Part shown: in pieces, positions 17,453-25,562 of the stretch
How the letters are laid out: every line of letters begins with the position of its first letter
How positions within the stretch are numbered: position 1 is the first letter of the stretch
Assembly: GCF_012932675.1 (NCBI RefSeq)
Contig: NZ_JAAIIF010000009.1
Coordinates: 186,001-250,000 of the forward strand
Reading direction: 5' to 3'
Source of the DNA: Bifidobacterium erythrocebi
Lineage (GTDB): Bacteria > Actinomycetota > Actinomycetes > Actinomycetales > Bifidobacteriaceae
Length of the DNA stretch: 64,000 nucleotides
Translations under genes and position numbers: made by a program
The notes under the pieces: generated by a model
What the model saw: the letters and a program-made list of their open reading frames with translations, nothing else
What the model was told of the DNA's origin: nothing
Database searches by the model: none

Positions 17453-17980
17453 CTACCATTCGTGGCGCTGGTAGGCGATACGGGTGGTGTCGGTGGGACG
17501 GTCGATGAGCTGGATCAGACCGCAACGGGCAAAACCGCTCGACTCCAGAATATGCTGCATGGCCTTGTTATTCGGATGCGTATCCGCACGCACATTGCCG
17601 TAATGCGTCAACGCCCAACGAATGCAGTCGCGGGCCGCATGCCGCGCCAGACCGGAGGACGCGATGCGATGAATCGTCACATAGCTGTCGTTATCCAGCC
17701 AGGCGCCATCGATATGCGCATACGTCGGATCCTCGCCAGGACACACCGCGAACTGCGCCAGAATACGCTCATGCCCGCCCTTGGAATCGACCAGCAGCAT
17801 CATGCGCTGACTATTGATATCGTCGATCACCACCGATTCACGGGGAAACGTATTCCCCCACTGCGTCGGATTGCCATTGGCGGCCATCAACTCACGTGCA
17901 CGCTGATAGATCGCCCTCATACGAGGCAGATCCCCCATCGTGGCATGACGAAAACGTCTCATCACCGTATCCTCAGCCAT
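17453..17980 (-). CDS. GNAT family N-acetyltransferase
   Basis: 175 residues. Fold features: N-terminal RRFRHATMGDLPRMRAIYQRARELM, a central YVTIHRIASSGLARHAARDCIRWAL resembling the acetyl-CoA-binding V/I-x-x-x-x-G/A loop and helix, and ADTHPNNKAMQHILESSGFARCG, the classic GNAT 'N-x-x-A-x-x-x-Y/L-x-x-x-G-F' motif near the C-terminus. Transfers an acetyl group to an unidentified amine. The ATG at 17980 has GAGGTGAGAC upstream. Codons are largely G/T-ending like luxS. Confidence 0.8.
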   Translation of the reverse strand: MAEDTVMRRFRHATMGDLPRMRAIYQRARELMAANGNPTQWGNTFPRESVVIDDINSQRMMLLVDSKGGHERILAQFAVCPGEDPTYAHIDGAWLDNDSYVTIHRIASSGLARHAARDCIRWALTHYGNVRADTHPNNKAMQHILESSGFARCGLIQLIDRPTDTTRIAYQRHEW

Positions 17981-18060
17981 GTCTCACCTCACGTTCTCGT
18001 CGTATACGATTCCGAGCGTTAAAGCTAGCACGCTCGGTGCACAGAGCCCACTCGTATTCC

Positions 18061-18130
18061 AACCGGCACCCGGCCAGCACCCAATCAGCACCCGGCCGGC
18101 ATCCAACCATCAGCATCCAACCATCAAACG
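18061..18130. repeat. Short GC-rich direct repeats upstream of the GNAT gene
   Basis: A 14-bp unit (GCATCCAACCATCA) is repeated exactly at 18099 and 18113; looser GCACCC(G/A)(G/A) units precede it from 18066. It lies in the luxS-GNAT intergenic space and is probably a slippage product. Confidence 0.55.
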
Positions 18131-18238
18131 AATACGGCCCGCCTGCACACAACACAGACGAGCCGTACACACACACCAACGCGCACAACATGGGCTTGCA
18201 AACCTACGAAACCCCAAGCCCACAGAATCAGTCAGACC

Positions 18239-18724
18239 TCAGACCACCTTGCGCTCAAACGGATCGGAGCTGATGCCCTTGGCAAGAATATCCTTGCACC
18301 ACTCCTTCGCCGTGAACAGACTATGGTCACGGTAATTGCCGCAGCTCTCAATCGTGGTGGCGGGAACATCATCCCACGTCGCCTCATACGCGATGAACTC
18401 CAACGACTCCTTCAACGCCTTGGCAACATCCTCAGTGGAATGCGTACCCCAAGTCAGCAGATGGAAGCCCGTACGGCAACCAAACGGCGAACAATCGATA
18501 TACCCCGGAATACGCTCGCGCAACAACACCGCAATCGTATGCTCGATGGTATGCAGACCACCGGTCGGAATGGCATTCTCATTCGGCTGCACCAAACGCA
18601 GATCATAATTGGAGATCACATCACCATTGGGACCGGTCTCCGTATCGATATACCGCACATACGGCGCCTTCACCTTGGTATGGTCCAGCTGAAAACTCTC
18701 AACTACCGGCTTCTCATCCGCCAT
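18239..18724 (-). CDS. luxS: S-ribosylhomocysteine lyase LuxS
   Basis: Cleaves S-ribosylhomocysteine to homocysteine and DPD, the precursor of autoinducer 2, in the activated methyl cycle. 161 residues from the ATG at 18724, chosen because AAAGGA lies about 10 nt upstream; an upstream in-frame extension lacks support. Zn ligands in HTIEH ([11 protein letters not shown]) and the catalytic Cys in [13 protein letters not shown] are present, as is the downstream Cys ligand in [11 protein letters not shown]. Full length for the family. It lies upstream of the GNAT gene and downstream of recQ, all on the minus strand. Confidence 0.96.
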   Translation of the reverse strand: MADEKPVVESFQLDHTKVKAPYVRYIDTETGPNGDVISNYDLRLVQPNENAIPTGGLHTIEHTIAVLLRERIPGYIDCSPFGCRTGFHLLTWGTHSTEDVAKALKESLEFIAYEATWDDVPATTIESCGNYRDHSLFTAKEWCKDILAKGISSDPFERKVV

Positions 18725-18905
18725 GACTACGCATCCTTTCTGCTCGTTCCATTCGTCCACGCGCGAAACCCACGCATGCAACCTGCATACCACTGTGGCC
18801 GTTCAACGCGCACAAGTCAATCCAAGCGTTATGCGTTTCTTCAATTGCGCATTATCAAACACCGAAACGACGCGACACAACACACCCACAGCCGCTACTC
18901 GGCCG

Positions 18906-20885
18906 CTACTCGGCCACAGCCCGAATCACCTCCAGGAAGCGCTCGCCGTATCGTTTCATCTTGACCTCGCCCACACCGCTGATGGCGAGCATCTGGGAAT
19001 TGGTCGTCGGCTGTGCTCGGGCCATGTCGCGCAAGGTCTTGTCGCTGAACACGATGTACGGCGGTTTGCCGATTTCGCGCGCGATGGCCATGCGCAGATC
19101 GCGCAGCTTCTGGAACAGCCGTTCTTCCGGACCGTCCAGTTCCTGGATTCCCGAGTCCTGACCGCCCAGCACCGAGCCGTCGCCTTCCTCCGAGGTCCGA
19201 CCGAACGCAGAACGACTAGAGGGCTTGCGGTTGATGCGTTTCATCTCGTAGTGGAATCCAGGCTGCGCGGTTTCGGCCGCCCTGGCGCCGAACATGACGA
19301 TTGGCATGTTGCCTTCGGTGATGTGAAGGAATCCATCCGCCACCATCTGGTTGAACACGTCCCGTATCTGCGCTTCCGAAATGTTGCGTAGCATGCCGTA
19401 CGTGCTCAGGGTTTCCGGGTTCCACACCGCAAGGTCCTTCGCTTTCGAACCGCGCAGGATCTTGACGATCTTGCCCATGCCGACCATCTGCCGCACGTCG
19501 TGCACGCACATGCTGATGGCGCGGGCTATGTCGCTCACGTCCACGGTTTCGAAGGTCTGCCCGCAGTTGGCGCATCCGCCTTGGCAGGTGCCGGCGTTCG
19601 GTGCGACCTGTTCACCGAAATACCGTGTCATGTAGGTGTGCAGGCATTCGGTGGTGCGGCAGTAGCCGACCATGGCATCAAGCAGACGCCGCTTCGAGAT
19701 ACGCACCGCCTCCTGTTCTTCGGGGGTGAGCCTGCTGTTCTCATAATCGGAGTCCATCAGACGGCGGCGCGTGACCACGTCGGATTCGTTCCACAGCAGC
19801 GTGCATCGGCTCGGTTCGCCGTCGCGCCCCGCACGCCCGGCCTCCTGGTAGTAGGCCTCGATGCTTTCGGGCATGTTGTGATGGATCACATAGCGCACGT
19901 TCGACTTGTCGATGCCCATGCCGAACGCGTTGGTCGCGACGACCACGGGCACACGGTCGGTGACGAAATCACGCTGCGCCTGGCCGCGCGCTTCCGGCAG
20001 CATGCCACCGTGGTAGGCGACGGCAACGCGCCCCAGCTTAGTTTCGTTCCCACTGGCTTCGTTCCCTCCGGCTTCGGCCCCTCCGGCTTCGGCCCCGCGC
20101 AATACGGGAACGGTGCGGTTGAGCGAGGCGGCGAGCACTTCGGTTTCCTTGCGCGTGGCGCAGTAGACGATGCCGGATTCGCTGGGGTGACTGGCCACGT
20201 AACGTGCGATCCAGGGCGTTTTGTTTTTGGTGCTGAGTTTGAGGATGTCGAAGTAGAGGTTCGGACGGTCGAAGCCGGTGACGGTGATGCTTGGATCGGC
20301 AAGTCCGAGGATGGAGATGATGTCTCGGCGGACGCGTTCGGTCGCGGTTGCGGTGAAGGCGGCGACGGTGGGGCGCGTGGGCAGGTGGGCGATGAAGTCG
20401 CCGATGCCGAGATACGAGGAGCGGAAGTCCTGGCCCCATTGGGATACGCAGTGCGCCTCGTCCACGGCCACCATGGAGATGGGCGTGCGTGTGGCGAAGT
20501 TCAGGAACTGCTGTGTTTCCAAGCGTTCGGGGGCGACGTACAGGAGTTTGGCCTGACCGTTGGCGGCCATGGCCAGGGCGAGTTCCTGCTGGTCGGGCGT
20601 TTGCATGCCGTTGACGAATACGGCGGGGATGCCCACGTCATTCAATGCGTCGACCTGATCCTGCATGAGGGAGATGAGCGGTGAGATGACGATGGATACG
20701 CCGGGGAGAATGGTGGCTGGGATCTGGTAGCAGATGGATTTGCCTGCGCCGGTGGGCATGACGCCGAGCACATCGCGACCGCTGAGCAGGGCGTTGACTA
20801 TTCCCGCCTGCCCCGGGCGGAACGATTCGTAGCCGAAATACCGTTGAAGCGCGTCCAGTGCGCGTGGGTCCCCTTGTTCGTTCAT
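18906..20885 (-). CDS. recQ: ATP-dependent DNA helicase RecQ
   Basis: 3'-5' helicase in recombination and fork repair. 659 residues from the ATG at 20885 (weak ribosome site; longer open frame rejected). Motifs in order: FRPGQ (motif 0), MPTGAGKSICYQ (Walker A), SPLISLMQDQ, VDEAHCVSQWGQDFR (DEAH), FTATAT, NAFGMGIDKSNVR and the arginine finger EAGRAGRDG. The RecQ-Ct zinc ligands lie in CRTTECLHTYMTRYFG and CQGGCANC, followed by a winged helix and a C-terminal HRDC domain. Odd: an in-frame low-complexity insert GAEAGGAEAGGNEASGNE (20040-20098) between helicase motifs IV and V, encoded by 15-nt repeats. Confidence 0.95.
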   Translation of the reverse strand: MNEQGDPRALDALQRYFGYESFRPGQAGIVNALLSGRDVLGVMPTGAGKSICYQIPATILPGVSIVISPLISLMQDQVDALNDVGIPAVFVNGMQTPDQQELALAMAANGQAKLLYVAPERLETQQFLNFATRTPISMVAVDEAHCVSQWGQDFRSSYLGIGDFIAHLPTRPTVAAFTATATERVRRDIISILGLADPSITVTGFDRPNLYFDILKLSTKNKTPWIARYVASHPSESGIVYCATRKETEVLAASLNRTVPVLRGAEAGGAEAGGNEASGNETKLGRVAVAYHGGMLPEARGQAQRDFVTDRVPVVVATNAFGMGIDKSNVRYVIHHNMPESIEAYYQEAGRAGRDGEPSRCTLLWNESDVVTRRRLMDSDYENSRLTPEEQEAVRISKRRLLDAMVGYCRTTECLHTYMTRYFGEQVAPNAGTCQGGCANCGQTFETVDVSDIARAISMCVHDVRQMVGMGKIVKILRGSKAKDLAVWNPETLSTYGMLRNISEAQIRDVFNQMVADGFLHITEGNMPIVMFGARAAETAQPGFHYEMKRINRKPSSRSAFGRTSEEGDGSVLGGQDSGIQELDGPEERLFQKLRDLRMAIAREIGKPPYIVFSDKTLRDMARAQPTTNSQMLAISGVGEVKMKRYGERFLEVIRAVAE

Positions 20886-21083
20886 ACGGCTCAGTGTAAC
20901 AACAGGCGCTATCTTTGCGGGATGGGCGGGTAGATGGTCTGTGCAGGAGGGGTGGGGATGGCGGGCTTGAGTGTGCGAGGTATGACGAACCGTACGCATT
21001 TTCCTAAATCGTCCCGCAGAAAACGGGATCGATGTGATGCTTGCTCCAAAACTGGACTCCAGCTTTCAAGACGTGGGTCGCCC

Positions 21084-21545
21084 TCACTTCCTCTGCCCGC
21101 GCTTCCTGCGTTCCCTTCTGTCGATTCTACGGGATTCGATGACGCTCCCCACTAGCTCCCAAGAAGACATGAGGAACATGAGGATGGCGGCAATCGCCAT
21201 GACGGGCGAGTTGTCGAGGAACACATACATGAGGACCGGGATTAACGCGGAGGCGATGATGTCGATGGGGATATCGATGATGCTGTCGGTCTGCCATTCA
21301 AGCAGTAAGCCGACGATGTAGCATTGCGCGGGGATGAGGACCCCGAGGACGAAGAACACGAGCAGGATGTAGAAGCCGGTGATGAACGTCCCGCCCACAA
21401 GGTCGCCTATGAACTTGCTGGTGAACCAGTTGATTGCCGCAGCTATCGAGTGGCCCAGCGGGGACATGTCCAGCAGCACCAGCCCCGTGAGTACCGCGAG
21501 GAAGATGCCTATGATGATGCCACCTAGGATTACCAGAAACGTCAT
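21084..21545 (-). CDS. Small membrane protein of unknown function
   Basis: 153 residues, about four membrane segments, then a very basic C-terminal tail (RRIDRRERRKRGQRK). The ATG at 21545 has AGGAG 8 nt upstream, while the open frame continues without support to 21770. I do not recognise a family. It stands alone between recQ and the CRISPR relic. Confidence 0.65.
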   Translation of the reverse strand: MTFLVILGGIIIGIFLAVLTGLVLLDMSPLGHSIAAAINWFTSKFIGDLVGGTFITGFYILLVFFVLGVLIPAQCYIVGLLLEWQTDSIIDIPIDIIASALIPVLMYVFLDNSPVMAIAAILMFLMSSWELVGSVIESRRIDRRERRKRGQRK

Positions 21546-21755
21546 TTTGCTTTCTCCTTTTGCGTCCAAGTCAAACTGCCCGCATCCTGCATATGCGGAT
21601 GCACTTGGATAAACCGGACAAAAACGCAAATGGATTGGTACGGATCTTCGGGAACTGCGAGCGGGGAAAAGATGGCGGAGATGCCAAAGACAGTCCCGCC
21701 GAATAAGCCATGCCACATAATCTGCTTGGGGTCTTCGACGACTGTTCCTGATATA

Positions 21756-21844
21756 AAAAAATCCCCGCATGCGCGGGGAACACTACAGGCAAGTGTGCGC
21801 GGCAGACAGCGCTTTGGGATCATCCCCACATGTGCGGGGAGCAC
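21756..21844 (-). CRISPR. Two-repeat type I-E CRISPR relic, one 33-nt spacer
   Basis: Repeat at 21817-21844 is 28 nt with the type I-E core ATCCCC(G/A)C...G(C/T)GGGGA and flanks GGATC/GCAC. A second at 21756-21783 matches it over about 22 nt but its outer six bases are A-rich, as expected of the degenerate last repeat when read on the minus strand. The spacer is 33 nt (21784-21816), giving a 61-nt period. No cas gene lies in the window. The orientation is inferred from the usual type I-E repeat form (5' half ...TTCCCCGC). Confidence 0.75.
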
Positions 21845-21875
21845 GCTGCAGGCTCGTTCACTTCAATCTACACGC

Positions 21876-22037
21876 TTATCGATGCGCCGCCTGGAGCTGT
21901 TTCACATGCTGTCTGCGAATTTTCTTATCGGTGATATTGAGCGCTTGGAGCTTCTGCGTGATGCTTTCAATGTCAAGGCCGCAGGAAACAGCCTTCTCGG
22001 AGCTAATCGTCTCGAATAAGTGTTGCTTAATTTTCCG
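21876..22037 (-). pseudogene. Possible 3' remnant of a lost gene
   Basis: A 54-codon open stretch without any ATG/GTG/TTG start near its beginning, bounded by stops, reading HLFETISSEKAV then LDIESITQKLQALNITDKK and a basic end. The composition is protein-like (amphipathic helix, normal residue mix). I cannot name the family. It may be the truncated C-terminus of a gene lost when the island was rearranged, or chance. Confidence 0.25.
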
Positions 22038-22110
22038 TTAGCTACACTTATCGCGATAAGTGTAGCTTAAGTCACTCGTTAGCTACACTTATTCGGATAA
22101 ATGTAGCTAA
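22015..22110. repeat. Array of palindromes, 40-41-bp period
   Basis: A perfect 28-bp palindrome (22040-22067, half-site AGCTACACTTATCG) is followed by an imperfect 32-bp copy (22079-22110) and preceded by a half-site AATAAGTGTTGCTTAA (22015-22030). Corresponding positions are 40-41 bp apart. Looks like an operator array. AT-rich surroundings. Confidence 0.75.
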
Positions 22111-22261
22111 GCAGTATGTATAAGCTACAGATATTGATGCTTGTTCATCAGCAGAAAGACTGATTCAGGAAAGTATCATCAGCAACGACTGCTCTCAGAA
22201 GTAATTCTGCGCATTGTATCAAAGCCGTGAAGTCCGCCTTTGGCAAATCCTGTCTAATCTG

Positions 22262-22636
22262 TCATTGCCGACCATTTCGCCCTCGTCCAAACAAATGCTC
22301 GAAAAGCATGTCACCCGCTTCTTCCTCATCGAGCACGCCCATTTCGTATTCTTCGAGAATCAGATTTGTCTTGGCCATTCGTTCACGAGCATCGGGTGGA
22401 ATAACAAATGCGCCTTCTGCACTTGCATCACAGGCAATAGCGGCAGGCATCTCAATTATCTCCAAATCTCCAATACCTTCTGGCATAGTGCCGTCAGAAT
22501 ACGACACGACAATTTGCTCACCACCCCCATTCAAATCGGGAATATGGCACAAGCCGGTACCATCATTCAACTGAACATACTCACCCATTTCTGGTTCACC
22601 ATTGCGCGTAAAACGGCACATACGCAAATGTTCCAA
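22262..22636 (-). CDS. Hypothetical acidic protein
   Basis: About 119-124 residues, no membrane segment, strongly acidic in the second half (LILEEYEMGVLDEEEAGDMLFEHLFG). The start is uncertain: TTG at 22636 has AGAGGA about 9 nt upstream, ATG at 22621 has only a weak site, and an ATG at 22650 is in another frame. I recognise no family. Position inside the restriction island, just downstream of the hsdS switch, suggests an accessory or anti-restriction-type acidic protein, but that is speculation. Confidence 0.5.
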   Translation of the reverse strand: MEHLRMCRFTRNGEPEMGEYVQLNDGTGLCHIPDLNGGGEQIVVSYSDGTMPEGIGDLEIIEMPAAIACDASAEGAFVIPPDARERMAKTNLILEEYEMGVLDEEEAGDMLFEHLFGRGRNGRQ

Positions 22637-22800
22637 TATTTAGTCATCCTCTCCGATGGCTCAACCGCATACCCGCAGTCCAATCCTGCCGTATGCGTAC
22701 CGCAATTTATTTCCTGACAAAATCAGGCTACCTCAAATAGTCACTACATAGAAGCATTCTGACGTTTCGCTTAGAAACAATGCAGTAAGCAAATAGTACG

Positions 22801-23526
22801 ATGCTTCATCGTTGCACTGCACTAAATGGCTATTTACTCGAATATCTGAAGACCTATGCCAAAAATCTTTATTGCGAGTACGAGAATGACAAAAATTCAA
22901 TTTTGCCTCGTAAGTGGCGTTGGGTGAAGATTGACGAGATTGCTGATATGGTTTGTCGCGGAATTGCTCCCAAATACAGCAACGCATCTGATGAAGTTGT
23001 CCTCGGACAGACCTGCGTTCGAAACAATCTGGTTCTTGTGGAGAACGGTAGAACACATATCCCTGGCAAAATAACAGAAAAATGGCTGGAAAAATATGAT
23101 TTGCTTATTAACTCCACTGGCGTCGGTTCGCTTGGAAGAACAGCACAAGTATGGTTTGAACCTAAAAAATTAGTGGCTGATTCTCATGTAACAATTGTTC
23201 GCGCCACCGACCCTCGGTATGCCCTATATCTAGGTTTTTGGGCGTTCAAGCACGAAAAATACATTGAGTCTTTGCACACAGGCAGTACGGGACAGACAGA
23301 GCTGCCTCGCGATTATGTTAAAACAATGAGACTGGTGCTTCCGGACGATGAAACATTAGATAGATTCAACAAAATTGCCGCTCCTATTGTTGAGCACATT
23401 GTTGCGAATCAGAGGGAAAACAAATGGCTGAAAGAAATCCGTGATAGGTTGCTTCCCAAACTCATGTCAGGAGAAATTGACGTATCTAAGATTGATCTCG
23501 CTCGGCTAAATAGCCATTTAGCTTAG
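22801..23526 (+). CDS. hsdS': Inverted (silent) hsdS cassette: second target-recognition half of the type I S subunit
   Basis: Open frame of 241 codons running opposite to hsdRMS. From ALNGYLLEYLKTYAKNL on it reads as the central conserved helix plus the second recognition domain of HsdS (WRWVKIDEIADMVCRGIAPKYSN..., HTGSTGQTELPRDYVKTMRLVLP, then a C-terminal helix LKEIRDRLLPKLMSGEIDVSKI typical of HsdS ends). It has no ribosome site and its first residues are not HsdS-like. It is bounded by the 15-bp inverted repeats at 22822 and 23507, one of which lies inside hsdS, so it is the off-orientation half of an invertible specificity gene. Confidence 0.8.
   Translation: MLHRCTALNGYLLEYLKTYAKNLYCEYENDKNSILPRKWRWVKIDEIADMVCRGIAPKYSNASDEVVLGQTCVRNNLVLVENGRTHIPGKITEKWLEKYDLLINSTGVGSLGRTAQVWFEPKKLVADSHVTIVRATDPRYALYLGFWAFKHEKYIESLHTGSTGQTELPRDYVKTMRLVLPDDETLDRFNKIAAPIVEHIVANQRENKWLKEIRDRLLPKLMSGEIDVSKIDLARLNSHLA
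22822..23521. repeat. Invertible hsdS segment bounded by 15-bp inverted repeats
   Basis: CTAAATGGCTATTTA at 22822-22836 recurs as its exact reverse complement at 23507-23521. In hsdS (minus) the right copy encodes LNGYL; in the cassette (plus) the left copy encodes LNGYL in the same frame. Inverting the 670 bp between them joins hsdS to the cassette without frameshift. Confidence 0.8.
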
Positions 23527-24049
23527 CGTTTATGGCTATCTTTTGAAAAATGACCTCGAAGAATTCTTCAACCTTTGACCGAGATTCTGAATCAAGAACA
23601 GGAACTCGAAGAGCCTTAAGACGATCCGTTGACAATTTGCCAGCACCTATCCCTGTCGTTTCCAGCATAGCGGTAATATCAGGCTCAAGGGAGCGTAGCG
23701 CAAAGAAAAGATAACGGTTACTAATACCAGCCTGTTTCGAGACTAGGCACTTGATATCTTGATTATATGCAACATCCCTAGCCGCAATTACCAATGGAAT
23801 ACGCTTGAATAAACCACTACCTCTCGTAAGCAATAAGAGACTCCCTTTTCTTGCGAGCCGGCTACCTGCTTTAAGGCCTTCAGTAGTAATACATAAATCA
23901 CTTGTGCTGACCGCATCACCCACGAGAGTTTTTGCACTAATCCATGGAATATTACCGTTCCAATATATTTGAGTTTTCTTACTTGGAGTGCCTCCTGATT
24001 CAAAAGTAGCCAAATCGCCAAGAGGAATCCACTTGACCTCACATCCCAT
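23486..24049 (-). CDS. hsdS: Type I restriction specificity subunit HsdS, truncated (half-S) form
   Basis: 187 residues, about half of a normal HsdS (400-450). One target-recognition domain (VKWIPLGDLATFESGGTPSKKTQIYWNGNIPWISAKTL, a classic TRD start; later ISNRYLFFALRS and GIGAGKLSTDRLKALRVPVL), then the central conserved helix cut short as AKLNGYLAERDQS-stop. The ATG at 24049 overlaps the hsdM stop by 11 bp. In the present orientation the S subunit has only one recognition domain; flipping the segment at 22822-23521 would extend it by about 223 cassette residues plus about 29 residues ending at 22733. Confidence 0.85.
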   Translation of the reverse strand: MGCEVKWIPLGDLATFESGGTPSKKTQIYWNGNIPWISAKTLVGDAVSTSDLCITTEGLKAGSRLARKGSLLLLTRGSGLFKRIPLVIAARDVAYNQDIKCLVSKQAGISNRYLFFALRSLEPDITAMLETTGIGAGKLSTDRLKALRVPVLDSESRSKVEEFFEVIFQKIAINAKLNGYLAERDQS

Positions 24050-25553
24050 ACCCAATTGCCTCCAGATTCTTCTTGATTTGCTCTTGCAGACGGTTGGATT
24101 CCTCAAAGCACTTGGAAATCTCGCCAGTAAGGCGCTTCATTTTCTCATCAAATGGTTCACCGTCATCTTCGGTTTCGGCTATGCCGACATATCGACCTGG
24201 CGTAAGAATGTAATCCTGTTTGGCTATATCCTCAATCGTGGCAATGGCAGAAAAGCCCTTTTCCTCTTTCAAAGTCCCATCACGGAACGCGTCAAAAGCT
24301 CCTGACACCTTAGCGATGTCTTCATCGGTGAACTCACGCAGTTTACGAGAAACCATGGTTCCCATGTCCCTCGCGTCGATGAATAGCGTCTTGCCCGGCT
24401 GAGCTTTTTTATTCGTGATTATCCACAAACTAACCGGAATACCCGTGCTATAGAAAAGCTTATCCGGCATAGCAATAATGCCTTCAACCAGATCCTTTTC
24501 GACAATCTTGGCACGGATATCGCCTTCACCATTCGTCTGACTGGATAAAGCACCATTAGCCAGTACCAAACCGATGCGGCCTCCGGTCGGCTGCAAGTGG
24601 TGAATCATATGCTGTATCCACGCGAAGTTGGCATTGCCCTCCGGTGGAATACCGTATTCCCATCTCGGGTCTTCTTTAAGCTTATCCCCTCCCCAATCTT
24701 TCAGATTAAACGGCGGATTAGCGAGGATGAAATCGAACCTTTCATTCTTATGCAAATCATTAAAGAACGTATCCGCATTCTGTCTACCCAAATCAGCGTC
24801 AATGCCACGAATAGCGAGATTCATGGTCGCCATTTTCCAAGTAGTGGGATTGCTTTCCTGCCCGTACACAGACAGATCGGAAATCTTACCTTGATGCTGC
24901 TCGACAAACTTGGCCGACTGCACAAACATGCCACCAGAACCACAGCAGGGATCGTAAACCCGCCCATGGTAAGGCTCAATAATCTCGACCAATGTTTTCA
25001 CAATGCAGGCCGGCGTATAGAACTCTCCAGCATTCTTGCCTTCGGCTTCCGCGAACTTGGCCAAGCAATACTCATAGGTACGGCCGAGAATATCTCTGCT
25101 GTCACCTTTATCCGCCATCTTCACATTGGTGAACAGGTCTACAACTTCGCCCAAGCGCCGCTTATCAAGCTCCTGACGGGCAAAATTCTTGGGGAGAATA
25201 TTCTTCAGCTTATCGTTCTCCGCTTCAATCGAACGCATCGCCTCATCGATTACCTTGCCAATCTCCGGAGTATGCGCTGCCGCGGCAATCACATCCCATC
25301 GAGCGTTCTCCGGCACGAAGAAGATATTCTCAGCCGTGTACTCGTCACGGTCCTCTTCAAAGCCCTCCCCTTCTTCAACCAGCGCTTGGTGCTTCTGATC
25401 GAACTTATCGGAGATGTACTTCAAAAAAATCAGGCCAAGAACAACGTTCTTGTATTCCGAAGCATCGATGTTGCCGCGCAGCTTATCCGCGGCTTTCCAA
25501 ATCTGCTCCTCGAAGCCGATTTCCGCCGTATTATCGCTTTTCTTCTTCGCCAT
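24039..25553 (-). CDS. hsdM: Type I restriction-modification methyltransferase subunit HsdM
   Basis: 504 residues. N-terminal HsdM helical domain (FEEQIWKAADKLRGNIDASEYKNVVLGLIFLKYISDKF), then the SAM-binding motif I DPCCGSGGM (about residue 200) and the catalytic N6-adenine motif IV NPPF in FILANPPFNLKDWGG. Methylates adenine in the sequence chosen by HsdS and forms the M2S1 core of the restriction complex. It overlaps hsdS (ATG within its last codons) and starts 9 bp after hsdR, so hsdR-hsdM-hsdS form one operon. Confidence 0.95.
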   Translation of the reverse strand: MAKKKSDNTAEIGFEEQIWKAADKLRGNIDASEYKNVVLGLIFLKYISDKFDQKHQALVEEGEGFEEDRDEYTAENIFFVPENARWDVIAAAAHTPEIGKVIDEAMRSIEAENDKLKNILPKNFARQELDKRRLGEVVDLFTNVKMADKGDSRDILGRTYEYCLAKFAEAEGKNAGEFYTPACIVKTLVEIIEPYHGRVYDPCCGSGGMFVQSAKFVEQHQGKISDLSVYGQESNPTTWKMATMNLAIRGIDADLGRQNADTFFNDLHKNERFDFILANPPFNLKDWGGDKLKEDPRWEYGIPPEGNANFAWIQHMIHHLQPTGGRIGLVLANGALSSQTNGEGDIRAKIVEKDLVEGIIAMPDKLFYSTGIPVSLWIITNKKAQPGKTLFIDARDMGTMVSRKLREFTDEDIAKVSGAFDAFRDGTLKEEKGFSAIATIEDIAKQDYILTPGRYVGIAETEDDGEPFDEKMKRLTGEISKCFEESNRLQEQIKKNLEAIGYGM

Positions 25554-25562
25554 ATCCTGTTC

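Noticed and set aside
21756-21844. Intrinsic terminator reading of the GC-rich stems
   Set aside because: Two copies with a 61-nt period and repeat-like flanks fit a type I-E CRISPR better, though each repeat does form a hairpin.
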